Shown: piece after piece, positions 25,360-34,368 of the stretch
Numbering within the stretch: the first letter of the stretch is position 1
How the letters are laid out: each line of letters begins with the position of its first letter
From: an uncultured Bacteroidales bacterium
Lineage (GTDB): Bacteria; Bacteroidota; Bacteroidia; Bacteroidales; Lentimicrobiaceae
Reading direction: 5' to 3'
Assembly (NCBI GenBank): GCA_937894795.1
Contig: CALCQV010000167.1
Location: 1 to 64,000, forward strand
Length of the DNA: 64,000 nt
Notes under the pieces: model-generated
The model's input: the letters and a program-made list of their open reading frames with translations, nothing else
Told to the model about the DNA's origin: nothing
The model's database searches: none
Translations under genes and position numbers: made by a program

Positions 25360-27144
25360 TCATTTTATGCAGATAAATTTTCCGGAAACTTGATTTGATG
25401 AATCATATACCCTAATGGTATAGAGTCCCGGTGAATAAACATTGCCGAATGAATAAATGCCGGCTGGATTTGCAACATTGAAAACATCAACTATTGATCC
25501 CATACTGTTGCGAACTTCAATCTTTACATTCCTATTCATTGATTCCGGAATACGAACACTGATCTGTTCTCCATTAACCGGATTCGGATAGATGCTTAAC
25601 TTGCCGGGTTGCAAATTGCTTACCCCTACTCCACTCAAATCTGCATAAGCAGCCTGGAATATTTCCTTGGTTACATTATCCTGCAGGAATATTGCAACCT
25701 GTAAATCATCCATCTCCTCTACATTAGTGGTCGACATATCAACATTATGCTCAAACTGAAAAGGTTCACCATTTTGAATGGTTGCAATGGAAGTTCCATA
25801 ACCGTCGGGCAGCAGGCGCATCATTACATGATGAAACTCAGTTTCACCGTTACTGGCAACGTTTTGTGTGGTTATTCCTTCAAATACAACAACATGCAGT
25901 GTAGCATCAACCAGATCAGCGTAGCTTATGAACTGACCCTTTATAATAACATTATTCCCATCAATGGCATAATAGCTGTCTATATCAATAAATGCAGGAG
26001 TAGCCAATGAGTTCGTAAAGGCGGCATTAACACCCGGACTGGTGGTAGCCACATTTTTACCGTCAACATATAACATCGGAACAGCGTTAACTCCATAATA
26101 TGCGCGACGTACGCCACCCTCTTCAGTGTAATAGGGATCGCCGGCACCCGGCCAGTCCATCTGGTATTTTACATATACCAACTCCTCTTCATTCTGGGCA
26201 AGGAAAGGATTGAAAACACTGTTGTTGAAGCTGGCACAGGGTCCACAGGTTGAACTGGTAAACTCTTCAAAGAATGGCATGCGCGCTACCGTTTGTGTTG
26301 GTATCCTTAGTGTTTTGGCCATGGTGTCATTCAATGGGTCATTATCAGGAATAGTTGTCCCGTTTACAGTTGACAACCATACTTTGAGGTTATGAACACC
26401 CGGTTCCGGAGTCAATGTATGTGTACTGGTGAAGTCATAAGTCTGACCAATAGCTATATTCTGGCCTACAATGATGTCTGATTTGACCTCTCCATCGTTA
26501 AGCTGCCAGTTTAATTTAAAAGATACAATATTGGAAGTGCCAACATTTGCAATGGTTCCCTTTACATCTGTTGAACCGACAAAATAGGTAGGCACGTTCA
26601 AGGCTGTAACAGCTCCGTCCAACTCATAGGGTATAGATAAAATAATATCATCAACTGACCATGAGTTTATGTTATAACTGTTACCGTTAAAGAAGATACA
26701 AAATTGGAATGTTGAACTGTTAACATTGGCATCATTAATTGGAACCATCACAGTAATCGCATCAATACTCGCAGTAACCGTTTTTGTCCAGGCATTTGTC
26801 CATGCTCCACCATTTGAGCGTGTTGCCACTCCAATTTGGTAATTGCCACTATAATGATCAATAAAATGTTTGAATTGCAGCAGGGCAGCAGAGGCACCGG
26901 TCATATCTATTTCAGGAGAGATCAGCCGGGTCATACCATTAAATTCAGGTGACCACGACATAACAGCCTCCGGGGCGGTACCTCCTGCGTATGTTGATTG
27001 TTCTGCACTCCAGTTTGCTGCATGGGCGTCAATGGTCCAGCCGGTTGGAGGAAATGTACCATCAAATTGCTGAATTAGCACTTGTTGTGCCTGAAGTAGT
27101 AATCCTGATAATACCAATAATGAGAGTAGAAGTCTTTTTTTCAT
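25360..27144 (-). CDS. T9SS-exported Omp28/thioredoxin-fold protein (paralog of the downstream gene)
   Basis: A 594-residue secreted protein with the same layout as the gene at 23151-25268 but without the SbsA-like Ig domain. It has a signal peptide (MKKRLLLSLLVLSGLLLQAQ), a choice-of-anchor-like domain, a CARDB-like domain, the FEEFTSSTCGPCASFN redox motif, GGVRRAYYGVNAVPMLYVDGK, and a T9SS tail (LSIYPNPVNGEQISVRIPE... GLYTIRVYD). Two ATGs two codons apart (27150 and 27144) are possible; the second gives a standard MKKR signal start. An exact TAnnTTTG box lies 40 bases upstream. The pair arose by tandem duplication and is separated by 91 bases. Confidence 0.88.
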   Translation of the reverse strand: MKKRLLLSLLVLSGLLLQAQQVLIQQFDGTFPPTGWTIDAHAANWSAEQSTYAGGTAPEAVMSWSPEFNGMTRLISPEIDMTGASAALLQFKHFIDHYSGNYQIGVATRSNGGAWTNAWTKTVTASIDAITVMVPINDANVNSSTFQFCIFFNGNSYNINSWSVDDIILSIPYELDGAVTALNVPTYFVGSTDVKGTIANVGTSNIVSFKLNWQLNDGEVKSDIIVGQNIAIGQTYDFTSTHTLTPEPGVHNLKVWLSTVNGTTIPDNDPLNDTMAKTLRIPTQTVARMPFFEEFTSSTCGPCASFNNSVFNPFLAQNEEELVYVKYQMDWPGAGDPYYTEEGGVRRAYYGVNAVPMLYVDGKNVATTSPGVNAAFTNSLATPAFIDIDSYYAIDGNNVIIKGQFISYADLVDATLHVVVFEGITTQNVASNGETEFHHVMMRLLPDGYGTSIATIQNGEPFQFEHNVDMSTTNVEEMDDLQVAIFLQDNVTKEIFQAAYADLSGVGVSNLQPGKLSIYPNPVNGEQISVRIPESMNRNVKIEVRNSMGSIVDVFNVANPAGIYSFGNVYSPGLYTIRVYDSSNQVSGKFICIK

Positions 27145-27183
27145 AGGCATTCAATAGATTTGGTTAGGTTGGACATGAGTGTT

Positions 27184-27191
27184 CAAATGTA
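27184..27191 (-). promoter_or_regulatory. -7 box (TACATTTG) for the Omp28-like gene pair
   Basis: Exact TAnnTTTG on the - strand, 40 bases before the chosen ATG at 27144. Confidence 0.5.
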
Positions 27192-27376
27192 CATATTACT
27201 ATATTAACTCCCACCTTTTTGGTAAAAGTTTTTAATTTTTTTTAGTAAAGTCCATTTCTATCATTTCCCAACTTTTATGTGGGAATAACACAAAGTATCT
27301 CCCCCAGAGGTATCCCGTAATTTATCTGGTAGATAATCTCCCGTAAATATCAATCACTAACACAAATAGGCTTTTT

Positions 27377-27952
27377 TCAGAATCTTTCTGCAACCTTATC
27401 CCAATTGATCAGATCCCAGAAGCTTTTGATATAATCAGGCCTTCTGTTTTGATAATCAAGATAATAAGCGTGTTCCCATACATCACAGGTCAATAAGGGA
27501 ATAAATCCATCGGTCATAGGGTTACCTGCATTCGATGTCTGCCTGATGCTTAGTTTTCCGCTCTTATCTTTAACCAGCCATGCCCAACCTGATCCAAAAA
27601 CTTTGATGGCGGCATCAGAGAATTGTTGCTTGAAATTGTCGAATGAGCTGAAATCCCTCACTATAGCTTCCAACAACGCACCTTTAGGGCCTGCAGACTG
27701 CTTTCCCAATGCCTCAAAATAAAAAGTATGGTTCCATACCTGCGCTGCATTGTTGAAAATACTTCCCTCTGCTTCCATTATTATTTGCTCAAGGGTGTAG
27801 TTGCTTTCAAATTTGGTATCCTTGATCAGGTTATTCAGGTTATTTACATAGGCCTGATGGTGTTTTCCATAATGAAAACCAATTGTATTGGCACTGATAA
27901 CAGGTTCCAGTGCATCTGCTGCATAAGGTAATGTGGGTAATTCAAATTTCAT
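27377..27952 (-). CDS. sodB: Superoxide dismutase, Fe/Mn family (Fe type)
   Basis: A 191-residue enzyme of normal length that dismutates superoxide in the cytoplasm. Metal ligands are visible as His in GFHYGKHHQAYVNNLN, His in NNAAQVWNHTFYF, and the DVWEHAYYLDYQNRRPDYI signature (Asp and His). The NNAAQVWNHTFY and GSGWAWLV segments carry the residues usual for Fe or cambialistic enzymes. It is a single gene, oriented with pepE, with a gap of 100 bases that contains a terminator on this strand. Confidence 0.95.
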   Translation of the reverse strand: MKFELPTLPYAADALEPVISANTIGFHYGKHHQAYVNNLNNLIKDTKFESNYTLEQIIMEAEGSIFNNAAQVWNHTFYFEALGKQSAGPKGALLEAIVRDFSSFDNFKQQFSDAAIKVFGSGWAWLVKDKSGKLSIRQTSNAGNPMTDGFIPLLTCDVWEHAYYLDYQNRRPDYIKSFWDLINWDKVAERF

Positions 27953-28009
27953 ATCGTTTATTTTTAAGTGTATTCACAAAGGGTAATCCAACACCACTAT
28001 CGGGTAATA

Positions 28010-28047
28010 AAAATATGGGGTGCAATAGTTTTATATTGTTGCACCCC
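28010..28047 (-). terminator. Terminator downstream of pepE
   Basis: Stem GGGGTGCAA (28017-28025) with its complement (28039-28047); on the - strand it is followed by ATATTTTTATT, a T tract. It ends the pepE transcript before sodB. Confidence 0.75.
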
Positions 28048-28052
28048 TTATA

Positions 28053-28787
28053 TCAAACATTCATTTCATTGCCGGTAATCTGCATCAGGAACTGCAAATC
28101 ACTGCCCGGATCAAGCTCCATTGGCTCCTGTCCTGATTTAAAGACCCTCATTGCATGACGGCCTCTGAGTGACAATTTATCATTTTCATACAGTAAGAGC
28201 GTTGCTTCTCTAAGTCCGGCAACATACATTCCCGGATTTGCCACCAGGAATTCCTCTATTCTCTGTTCTCTGGTTTCACCGCCATGATTGCTAGGATGGG
28301 CATCCAGATAGTGGGGATTTATTTGAAAGGGTATGAGTGCCATACAGTTGAAGCTGTCAGGCTCTGCGATCGGCATATCATTGGTGGTTTTTAAAGTGGG
28401 ACAGGCTACATTTGACCCGGCACTCCATCCCATATATGGCATACCCTGCAATACCCGCTCTCTGATTGCCTGCATCAAACCTTTCTTTTGCATCTCTTTT
28501 ACCAACTGGAAGGTGTTGCCACCACCCACTGCTATAGCTTCAGCTTCCATAACAGCCTTGATTGGATTCGATTCTTTATGTATGGAATAAATCGTGGCAC
28601 CAAGGGTTAAAAATACCTTATTCACTTTCTCTTCGTAGGTATCATAACTGAAGGTAACGCCGGCATAGGGTATAAACAACACCCTCTTGATATTATGCTT
28701 GCTCAGGTATTCCTTGATTTCTTCTCTCGGCCATCCCAGGTAATCTTCACCCGGATTTGTAGAATTGCTGATTAACAGTAGATTCAT
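28053..28787 (-). CDS. pepE: Dipeptidase E (peptidase S51)
   Basis: A 244-residue serine peptidase that cleaves Asp-X dipeptides. The nucleophile elbow is MGWSAGSNVA (Ser about 120 from the start), with NPHYLDAHPSNHGGETREQR as the His-containing active-site segment. The start ATG at 28787 (MNLLLISNSTNPGEDYLG) aligns with the known PepE N-terminus; a TTG at 28814 would add nine residues and is rejected. An exact TAnnTTTG box lies 45 bases upstream. Confidence 0.92.
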   Translation of the reverse strand: MNLLLISNSTNPGEDYLGWPREEIKEYLSKHNIKRVLFIPYAGVTFSYDTYEEKVNKVFLTLGATIYSIHKESNPIKAVMEAEAIAVGGGNTFQLVKEMQKKGLMQAIRERVLQGMPYMGWSAGSNVACPTLKTTNDMPIAEPDSFNCMALIPFQINPHYLDAHPSNHGGETREQRIEEFLVANPGMYVAGLREATLLLYENDKLSLRGRHAMRVFKSGQEPMELDPGSDLQFLMQITGNEMNV

Positions 28788-28831
28788 AATTTGCAGTAAT
28801 TGTAGGTTTGACAAATAAGTAATTTCTACTA

Positions 28832-28839
28832 CAAATATA
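28832..28839 (-). promoter_or_regulatory. -7 box (TATATTTG) for pepE
   Basis: Exact TAnnTTTG on the - strand, 45 bases before the pepE ATG at 28787. Confidence 0.5.
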
Positions 28840-29041
28840 GGGAATCGTTCTTAATATTTCGAATAAAAGCTCAACAAATCAAGGGATGCAACCCCTTATT
28901 TATCAGTTGCACTTATTTATTAGGAACAGTTTATGTATAAGAGGTCAAAACCTTAACATGAGGCCTGGGAACTAGATGGCGATAGGGAAAAACGAATAAA
29001 ATCCAGATGCTAAAACCTTTGCATGATGCCTCAGAATCAAC

Positions 29042-31672
29042 TTATTTCAAAGGTTTAGTATAATACCTGTACACATTCTCAAAGCGTGAATACCATTTAT
29101 TACCGCCGGTATAGGTTTCGAGCATTAACTTGATGTTCAGATTGGGTGTTTCATTTTTATCCCTGAGGGCAACAATGCGTGCCAGATTCTCCTGCAAATC
29201 AACCGTTTCTTCCGCAGCACAGCCGGTCAACCTGAGTCTTTCAAGCAGATCGAGTGCCTGATCGGGCTTGCCTCTGCCTGCCTGGTGACTTATAGCATGT
29301 CTGAGCATCTCCTTATCATCTGATTTTATGGCCAGGTCATAGTAACCTATATTGGCCAGTCCTGTAGTGTCCAGCTTATAATAGGTATAGATGGACTCTG
29401 CCTGCTGAATAAGGTTGGCTGATGCCTGAAATTTCTTCTCATTCAGGAGCCTGAAAGCTTCGGTTACCATCTCATCCCATTTAATCTGGTGTTGATATTG
29501 GCTGAGCATCTTGTTAATCGCTGCAGTAGTCAATCCACAGTTGGATTTCTGATAGACAAGTTCACGGGCCATGGTGGTTTTTTGCCTGGCAAGTGCAAAC
29601 TTGTTGGCTTTAAAGAGCTCACTCGCCTCATTTATTAACGAATTATACTCTCCTCTTGCCTTATTACAGTAGGTTTCACTTGCCAGTTCAACCAATTCCT
29701 TATATTGTTCCTTAATCCTTATATTGTTATTCAGGCTAAGTCTGGCCGACAAACTGAAGGCTTCATTAGCCAAACTCAGTGCACTATCAGGCTCTGATGC
29801 CCAGTGCTTGAGTCTTCCGCGTGAGAAAAGGCTGTTCAGGTAACCTATTCCCATATTTGACAGCAACGTATCGAGCTTACTATATTCAGGGAATTGGAAT
29901 TTCTGATACATTTCATTAGCAAGCGCCAGCTTCTCAATCCTTTGAGGTGTTGCCGGCAGCTTGGTATATTGTATTAGTTCATTCATCATCGCCGTGTAAT
30001 GTAATTCGGCTATTTTATATGTCAATACGTATACTTCCCATTTATCAGGATAAAAATCAGGGTATTCCTTTGCAAATTGCTCTGCCTTTGTCAGCTCTTT
30101 GTCAGCCTCCTCATAGTTACCCTGGCCCACCAGTATATTTACCCATTTTATTATCAGGTCATATTGCGACCTGACAGCAATTTGCCGGCCATTTTCAGCT
30201 CTTTCCTTCAATGAACCGCTATTACCTTCCAATAAGGAGGTGGCTTTTGTAAAATAATCAAGGGCAACTCCGTACTCATTCTTGTTTAATGCAATATTGC
30301 CAAGCTGAACGTACGTACCGGCCATCCTTATATAGATCTCTTTAAAGGGGCCCGTTTCCTCCTTGGTGAGGTTGTATTTGATGGTATATTTCTCAACTTC
30401 GGCCAGGTATTTCTCGGCCAGTGAAATCAGGTTCTTATCAAGCGCCTTCTGCATTATCCCAATGTAAGAAGCTATTAGGCCTTGTCGTGCAAGTACCAGC
30501 GCCTGCTGTACATCTCCCGAATTTTGTTCAAAAGGTGAGAGTTCTAAAATCTTCACGGCTCCTGTTAACAGGTCAACAGCCTCCAGAAACCTGTGTTCTG
30601 ATATCAACGCATCGTTTTCACGCAAATAGGCCCGCATCAGCTCTCTGGTTAGCTTGTTGAAATCTATGCTTTTATGGATTCGCCTGGTCACTTCCTTTTC
30701 AAACAGGTGGGCAGCCTCTTTCAACTGCTCAACCGTTATGGAGTTTGAATACAGGCGGTAATAGAAGGGACTGCTGTAATAATCAACACTTTGCGATAAT
30801 TTATTGGCCTCCTTCAGGCTTTCTATATACGCTGCAGCAAATCTGTCGTACACATCGCCCTTCAGCAATGCTTTTCTGCTTTGAAGAATATAATCAACAA
30901 ATTCTTCAAGATTGTATGCCATGATTTTATTCTTTGCCTCTACTTTCAAGGGATCCTTTCCGGGAACTATTTCAGAGGATACATCCAGTGATTGCTTTAA
31001 CAGATAAAGCCCTTTAATGCCGGTGGTATACAACTTGATAATCTCTTCAAATTCACCGGGATTCTTTCGCTGGTTTTGAATCTTTTTAAGCAGCGTGTCG
31101 CCCAAGGATGCCGATGAATAATAATCCCTGATGGCAGCAAGTTCCAGTTCAAGCTTTCTGTAATTCTGTCCGGTGAAATCAATATCATTTATTTTCAGGC
31201 TGATATCAACACCTGCGCTCCATAATGAATCAGGAAAAGATGCTATCTGCACGAGCCCATCATCCATTATTATCCCTTTCCGATCCTGCATAATCACCCC
31301 TCTTACAGGATCACGAAGTGAAAAACTCACGTCATACCCTGAAGGTTCCAGAAGCTTCTCAATGTTAAAGTCCCTGATCTGTTTATCACCCTTCACATCA
31401 AGGGTTTTAACATCCAGTATAATAAAGAGAGAGTCGCTTTGTCGATAGTTGACACTTACCCTGTATCTGAATGAATAGGTAAGTGATGTTTTCTCCGGTA
31501 ATTTAAGGTGAGCCAGGGCAAGTTGGTTCAGCACATTGTTGTTGCTGCTCTTGATATATGGCTTGTACGAGAAGAGAAACCGGGAGGTGTCACTATGCTC
31601 ATAAATGGTTTGTGCATTAATGCCTGTAACAAGGAATATAATCAGAAGTATGGAAAGCTGAAGGCGGAGCAT
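29042..31672 (-). CDS. Large secreted TPR-rich protein of unknown function
   Basis: An 876-residue protein with a signal peptide (LSILLIIFLVTGINAQ). Residues about 25-190 are beta-rich; the rest is almost entirely alpha-helical with TPR-like units (for example YVQLGNIALNKNEYGVALDYFTKAT and FQASANLIQQAESIYTYYKL). I see no catalytic motif, membrane helix or T9SS tail. It lies 83 bases downstream of the PorE-like OmpA gene on the same strand, with its own -7 box. A periplasmic scaffold or T9SS/envelope accessory role is plausible but only by context. Confidence 0.6.
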   Translation of the reverse strand: MLRLQLSILLIIFLVTGINAQTIYEHSDTSRFLFSYKPYIKSSNNNVLNQLALAHLKLPEKTSLTYSFRYRVSVNYRQSDSLFIILDVKTLDVKGDKQIRDFNIEKLLEPSGYDVSFSLRDPVRGVIMQDRKGIIMDDGLVQIASFPDSLWSAGVDISLKINDIDFTGQNYRKLELELAAIRDYYSSASLGDTLLKKIQNQRKNPGEFEEIIKLYTTGIKGLYLLKQSLDVSSEIVPGKDPLKVEAKNKIMAYNLEEFVDYILQSRKALLKGDVYDRFAAAYIESLKEANKLSQSVDYYSSPFYYRLYSNSITVEQLKEAAHLFEKEVTRRIHKSIDFNKLTRELMRAYLRENDALISEHRFLEAVDLLTGAVKILELSPFEQNSGDVQQALVLARQGLIASYIGIMQKALDKNLISLAEKYLAEVEKYTIKYNLTKEETGPFKEIYIRMAGTYVQLGNIALNKNEYGVALDYFTKATSLLEGNSGSLKERAENGRQIAVRSQYDLIIKWVNILVGQGNYEEADKELTKAEQFAKEYPDFYPDKWEVYVLTYKIAELHYTAMMNELIQYTKLPATPQRIEKLALANEMYQKFQFPEYSKLDTLLSNMGIGYLNSLFSRGRLKHWASEPDSALSLANEAFSLSARLSLNNNIRIKEQYKELVELASETYCNKARGEYNSLINEASELFKANKFALARQKTTMARELVYQKSNCGLTTAAINKMLSQYQHQIKWDEMVTEAFRLLNEKKFQASANLIQQAESIYTYYKLDTTGLANIGYYDLAIKSDDKEMLRHAISHQAGRGKPDQALDLLERLRLTGCAAEETVDLQENLARIVALRDKNETPNLNIKLMLETYTGGNKWYSRFENVYRYYTKPLK

Positions 31673-31691
31673 AATATTATAAGTGACTCGG

Positions 31692-31699
31692 CAAAATTA
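31692..31699 (-). promoter_or_regulatory. -7 box (TAATTTTG) for the TPR-rich gene
   Basis: Exact TAnnTTTG on the - strand, 19 bases before the ATG at 31672, within the gap after the OmpA-family gene. Confidence 0.5.
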
Positions 31700-31755
31700 T
31701 ATAATTACCTGCAGGTAACAGGTATTTTAATTGAAATTGGATCAGGAGATTTTGA

Positions 31756-33669
31756 TCAATTTAACTGTACTACAATCATTTCGGTTCTTCTGTTCAGGGC
31801 CCTGCCTTCGGGTGTAAGGTTTGTTGCTACGGGTGCTGATGATCCATAACCTTTATATTGCAGCCTTTTTGGTTCAATACCGGCTTTGATCAGGTATGCA
31901 TGAACTGATTTTGCCCTTTTTTCTGACAGAACCTGATTGTAATCGGGGGTTCCCACATCATCCGTATGACCGTTGATCTGTATCTTCATTCCCTTGTTGG
32001 CCATGAGCAGCCGTAACAGGTTATCAAGTTCAGCTTTGGAGGCAGGGAGTAAATTAAAACTGTCCGTTTCAAAGAAGATATTGCGCAATACAATGCTTTC
32101 ACCTTCCCTGACCGGCTTAAGCGGAATATTCTTTACAAATGGATCAATGAAATTATTTTCATCTTTCAATTCAAAATGAGCCGAATAAAACAAGTATCCC
32201 TTTCTCTCCACATTCAGTGCATAATTGCAGCCTGATGGTATTACCAGCAGGTAAGAGCCATCTGTCCTGTTAGATATGGATGATATTACAGTATCGCCTG
32301 TGAAGGGATTGAGCAGCCTAATTCCGGCCTGCAGCGGTGTACCCGACACACTGTCAAATACAACTCCCTTCATATATGAAACCTTTGCCGGTTGTGTATT
32401 TTCAGGCAGTTCAAACTTGTAGATATCCTGCAATCCGAAACCATTTTCTTTAGCCGACGAGTAATAGGCATACCTGCCTTCACTGTCAACTATCATGGTC
32501 ACCTCATCATCCTCAGTATTTATGGGATAACCCAGGTTTACCGGTTCTGTCCACTCCCCTTTCACAAGTGTGGAATAGAATATATCACCCTGCCCCATAC
32601 CGGCATGACCATTTGATGAGAAGTAAAGGGTTGATGCATCGGGATGTATGAAAGGCCCTCTTTCTGCTTCCGGGGTATTTATCACCTCTCCGGCATTTAC
32701 CGGTATTGACCACTCGCCATTATCCAGCAGCCTGGTAATCCAGATATCACTGCTGCCCATGCCTCCCGGACGATTACTGACAAAGTACAGGGTTCGCCCA
32801 TCTGACGAAAAGCATGGTTGGGACTCCCAGTACGACGTATTTACATAAGGGCCAAGATTGACCGGCTCACTCCAATTATCGCCTGATAGTTTTGACATAT
32901 ACAAATCACAGCTTCCATATCCGGCTACACTGTTACATCCTGAGAAGAACAGGAACTGTCCATCGGGTGATAGGGCCATAGCTCCTTCGTCGTCTTCTGT
33001 GTTTATAGGAGCCCCGATATCTATGGAAGGCGACCAATTGCCATTGTTTATGTTATTGCAATAATAGAACTGTTCATCACGGCGCTCTCCTTTCATCATC
33101 CGTCTTGTTAAGTAGAGTCTTTGATTGTCGGGAGTGATATAGTTTACAAATTCATATCCCTCAGTATTCACATTAGGACCCAGGTTGACCGGATTGAATG
33201 GTACCGGATTGTTTTTGGCAAATAGCCTGAACTCTGAAATTCTGAGATTCTTATTGAGCTTTGCTTTTTCTGCTTCCTTAATTTTGGGATAAGCTGCATA
33301 CTTTTTATAGTACTCTATACACTCAGCATACTCGTGCTGTTCAAAAAGCAGATTGGCAAGGATATAATACACAGGAGGAAAAAATGCAGAGTCAATTGAC
33401 ACTGCTCTCTTATAACTATTCACAGCATCCTTCCTGTTCCCTTTTAACGAATGGATATCGCCCGACAACAGCCATGACTGGATAAAATTATCATCTGCTT
33501 TAAGGGCTTTGGCCGTTTCTTCCAATGCTTCAGTATAAGCTGATGCATTGTAGTATTGCAGCGCTTTTTGATGATACCTTAGGGCTTTGCTATCGTTCTT
33601 ACCCTGGCTGTAAGTATTCAAAGCAATGATAAGCAGAATGAATATGAAGACTGGAATTCTTTTAATCAT
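31756..33669 (-). CDS. OmpA-family protein with TPR, PD40 propeller and CarboxypepD-like domains (PorE-like)
   Basis: A 637-residue envelope protein with signal peptide (IPVFIFILLIIALNTYS). Domains in order: TPR repeats (about 28-150, KALQYYNASAYTEALEETAKALK); a TolB/PD40-like beta-propeller (about 175-420) with repeats of the ALSPDGQFLFFSG and FSSDGRTLYFVSN type; a CarboxypepD-regulatory-like beta sandwich (about 430-515); and a peptidoglycan-binding OmpA domain (QINGHTDDVGTPDYNQVLSEKRAKSVHAYL ... NRRTEM). This is the domain order of the T9SS component PorE, but Bacteroidota carry several paralogs, so the assignment to PorE itself is not certain. It may be cotranscribed with the small gene 30 bases upstream. 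Confidence 0.82.
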   Translation of the reverse strand: MIKRIPVFIFILLIIALNTYSQGKNDSKALRYHQKALQYYNASAYTEALEETAKALKADDNFIQSWLLSGDIHSLKGNRKDAVNSYKRAVSIDSAFFPPVYYILANLLFEQHEYAECIEYYKKYAAYPKIKEAEKAKLNKNLRISEFRLFAKNNPVPFNPVNLGPNVNTEGYEFVNYITPDNQRLYLTRRMMKGERRDEQFYYCNNINNGNWSPSIDIGAPINTEDDEGAMALSPDGQFLFFSGCNSVAGYGSCDLYMSKLSGDNWSEPVNLGPYVNTSYWESQPCFSSDGRTLYFVSNRPGGMGSSDIWITRLLDNGEWSIPVNAGEVINTPEAERGPFIHPDASTLYFSSNGHAGMGQGDIFYSTLVKGEWTEPVNLGYPINTEDDEVTMIVDSEGRYAYYSSAKENGFGLQDIYKFELPENTQPAKVSYMKGVVFDSVSGTPLQAGIRLLNPFTGDTVISSISNRTDGSYLLVIPSGCNYALNVERKGYLFYSAHFELKDENNFIDPFVKNIPLKPVREGESIVLRNIFFETDSFNLLPASKAELDNLLRLLMANKGMKIQINGHTDDVGTPDYNQVLSEKRAKSVHAYLIKAGIEPKRLQYKGYGSSAPVATNLTPEGRALNRRTEMIVVQLN

Positions 33670-33699
33670 CGCAATAAAGTTAGATATTATAACGCAACT

Positions 33700-34356
33700 T
33701 TACGGAATCTCATTCAGGTCAAGCAAAAATATTTTAGCCCGGTTCACTTTTGTCCTTTCTGCTGATATGGAATACACACCTTCCCTTATACAGGTGACCC
33801 CTTCTGTTTGTGTGGCCGGCAGTTCTTTGAAATCAACCCTGCGTTTATTTCCGCCAAAGAAATCGCTATTGACAAAATCACTTAGTATCCATACAAATGG
33901 CAGGTAGTTTTTATAGCCGCACAGTACCATTTGATTGGCATTCTGATCGATGGCAGCACCTGTTATCAAGCCATCTGCATTGAATTCACCCGCCGGGTAT
34001 AGGATATAGTGCCCTTGATCTTTAGGCATTGCATAGAGACGACACTTATGATCTGCCCAGTTTTTGGAGAAGAGGTAGAGACTGTCGCCATAACCTATCA
34101 ATGCCTCGCAATCAAAATTATGCGTCCAATAACTACCTCGCCACCAGATGAGGCCTGATGTTTCAAACACCTTCTTAGGTAGTTTCTTAATTAAAACGGG
34201 TGGTTTTACTGAAAGAGGCTTATATATGCATGACCCATCGTTGATAACGGCTTCCCTATTGTAATTCAGCGCGGCAGTGTCTGTACATCCCTGCTGTTGC
34301 GAAAATGCAAAGGCAGGCATCAGCAAAGCCAGAAATATAAGCGCTGTTCTATCCAA
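33700..34356 (-). CDS. Small secreted protein with a GCTD...DGSC module, TTG start
   Basis: A 218-residue protein with a signal peptide (IFLALLMPAFAFSQ) followed by GCTDTAALNYNREAVINDGSC, a short Cys-pair module widespread in Bacteroidota secreted proteins. The remaining 150 residues form beta-rich, propeller-like sequence (WWRGSYWTHNFDCEALIGYGDSLYLFSKNW) of unknown function. The folD stop codon is in the same frame 12 bases upstream, so the start must lie after it; TTG at 34356 is the only codon that keeps the signal peptide. It sits between folD and the PorE-like gene and is probably cotranscribed with them. Confidence 0.65.
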   Translation of the reverse strand: MDRTALIFLALLMPAFAFSQQQGCTDTAALNYNREAVINDGSCIYKPLSVKPPVLIKKLPKKVFETSGLIWWRGSYWTHNFDCEALIGYGDSLYLFSKNWADHKCRLYAMPKDQGHYILYPAGEFNADGLITGAAIDQNANQMVLCGYKNYLPFVWILSDFVNSDFFGGNKRRVDFKELPATQTEGVTCIREGVYSISAERTKVNRAKIFLLDLNEIP

Positions 34357-34368
34357 AACGAATCTGTT

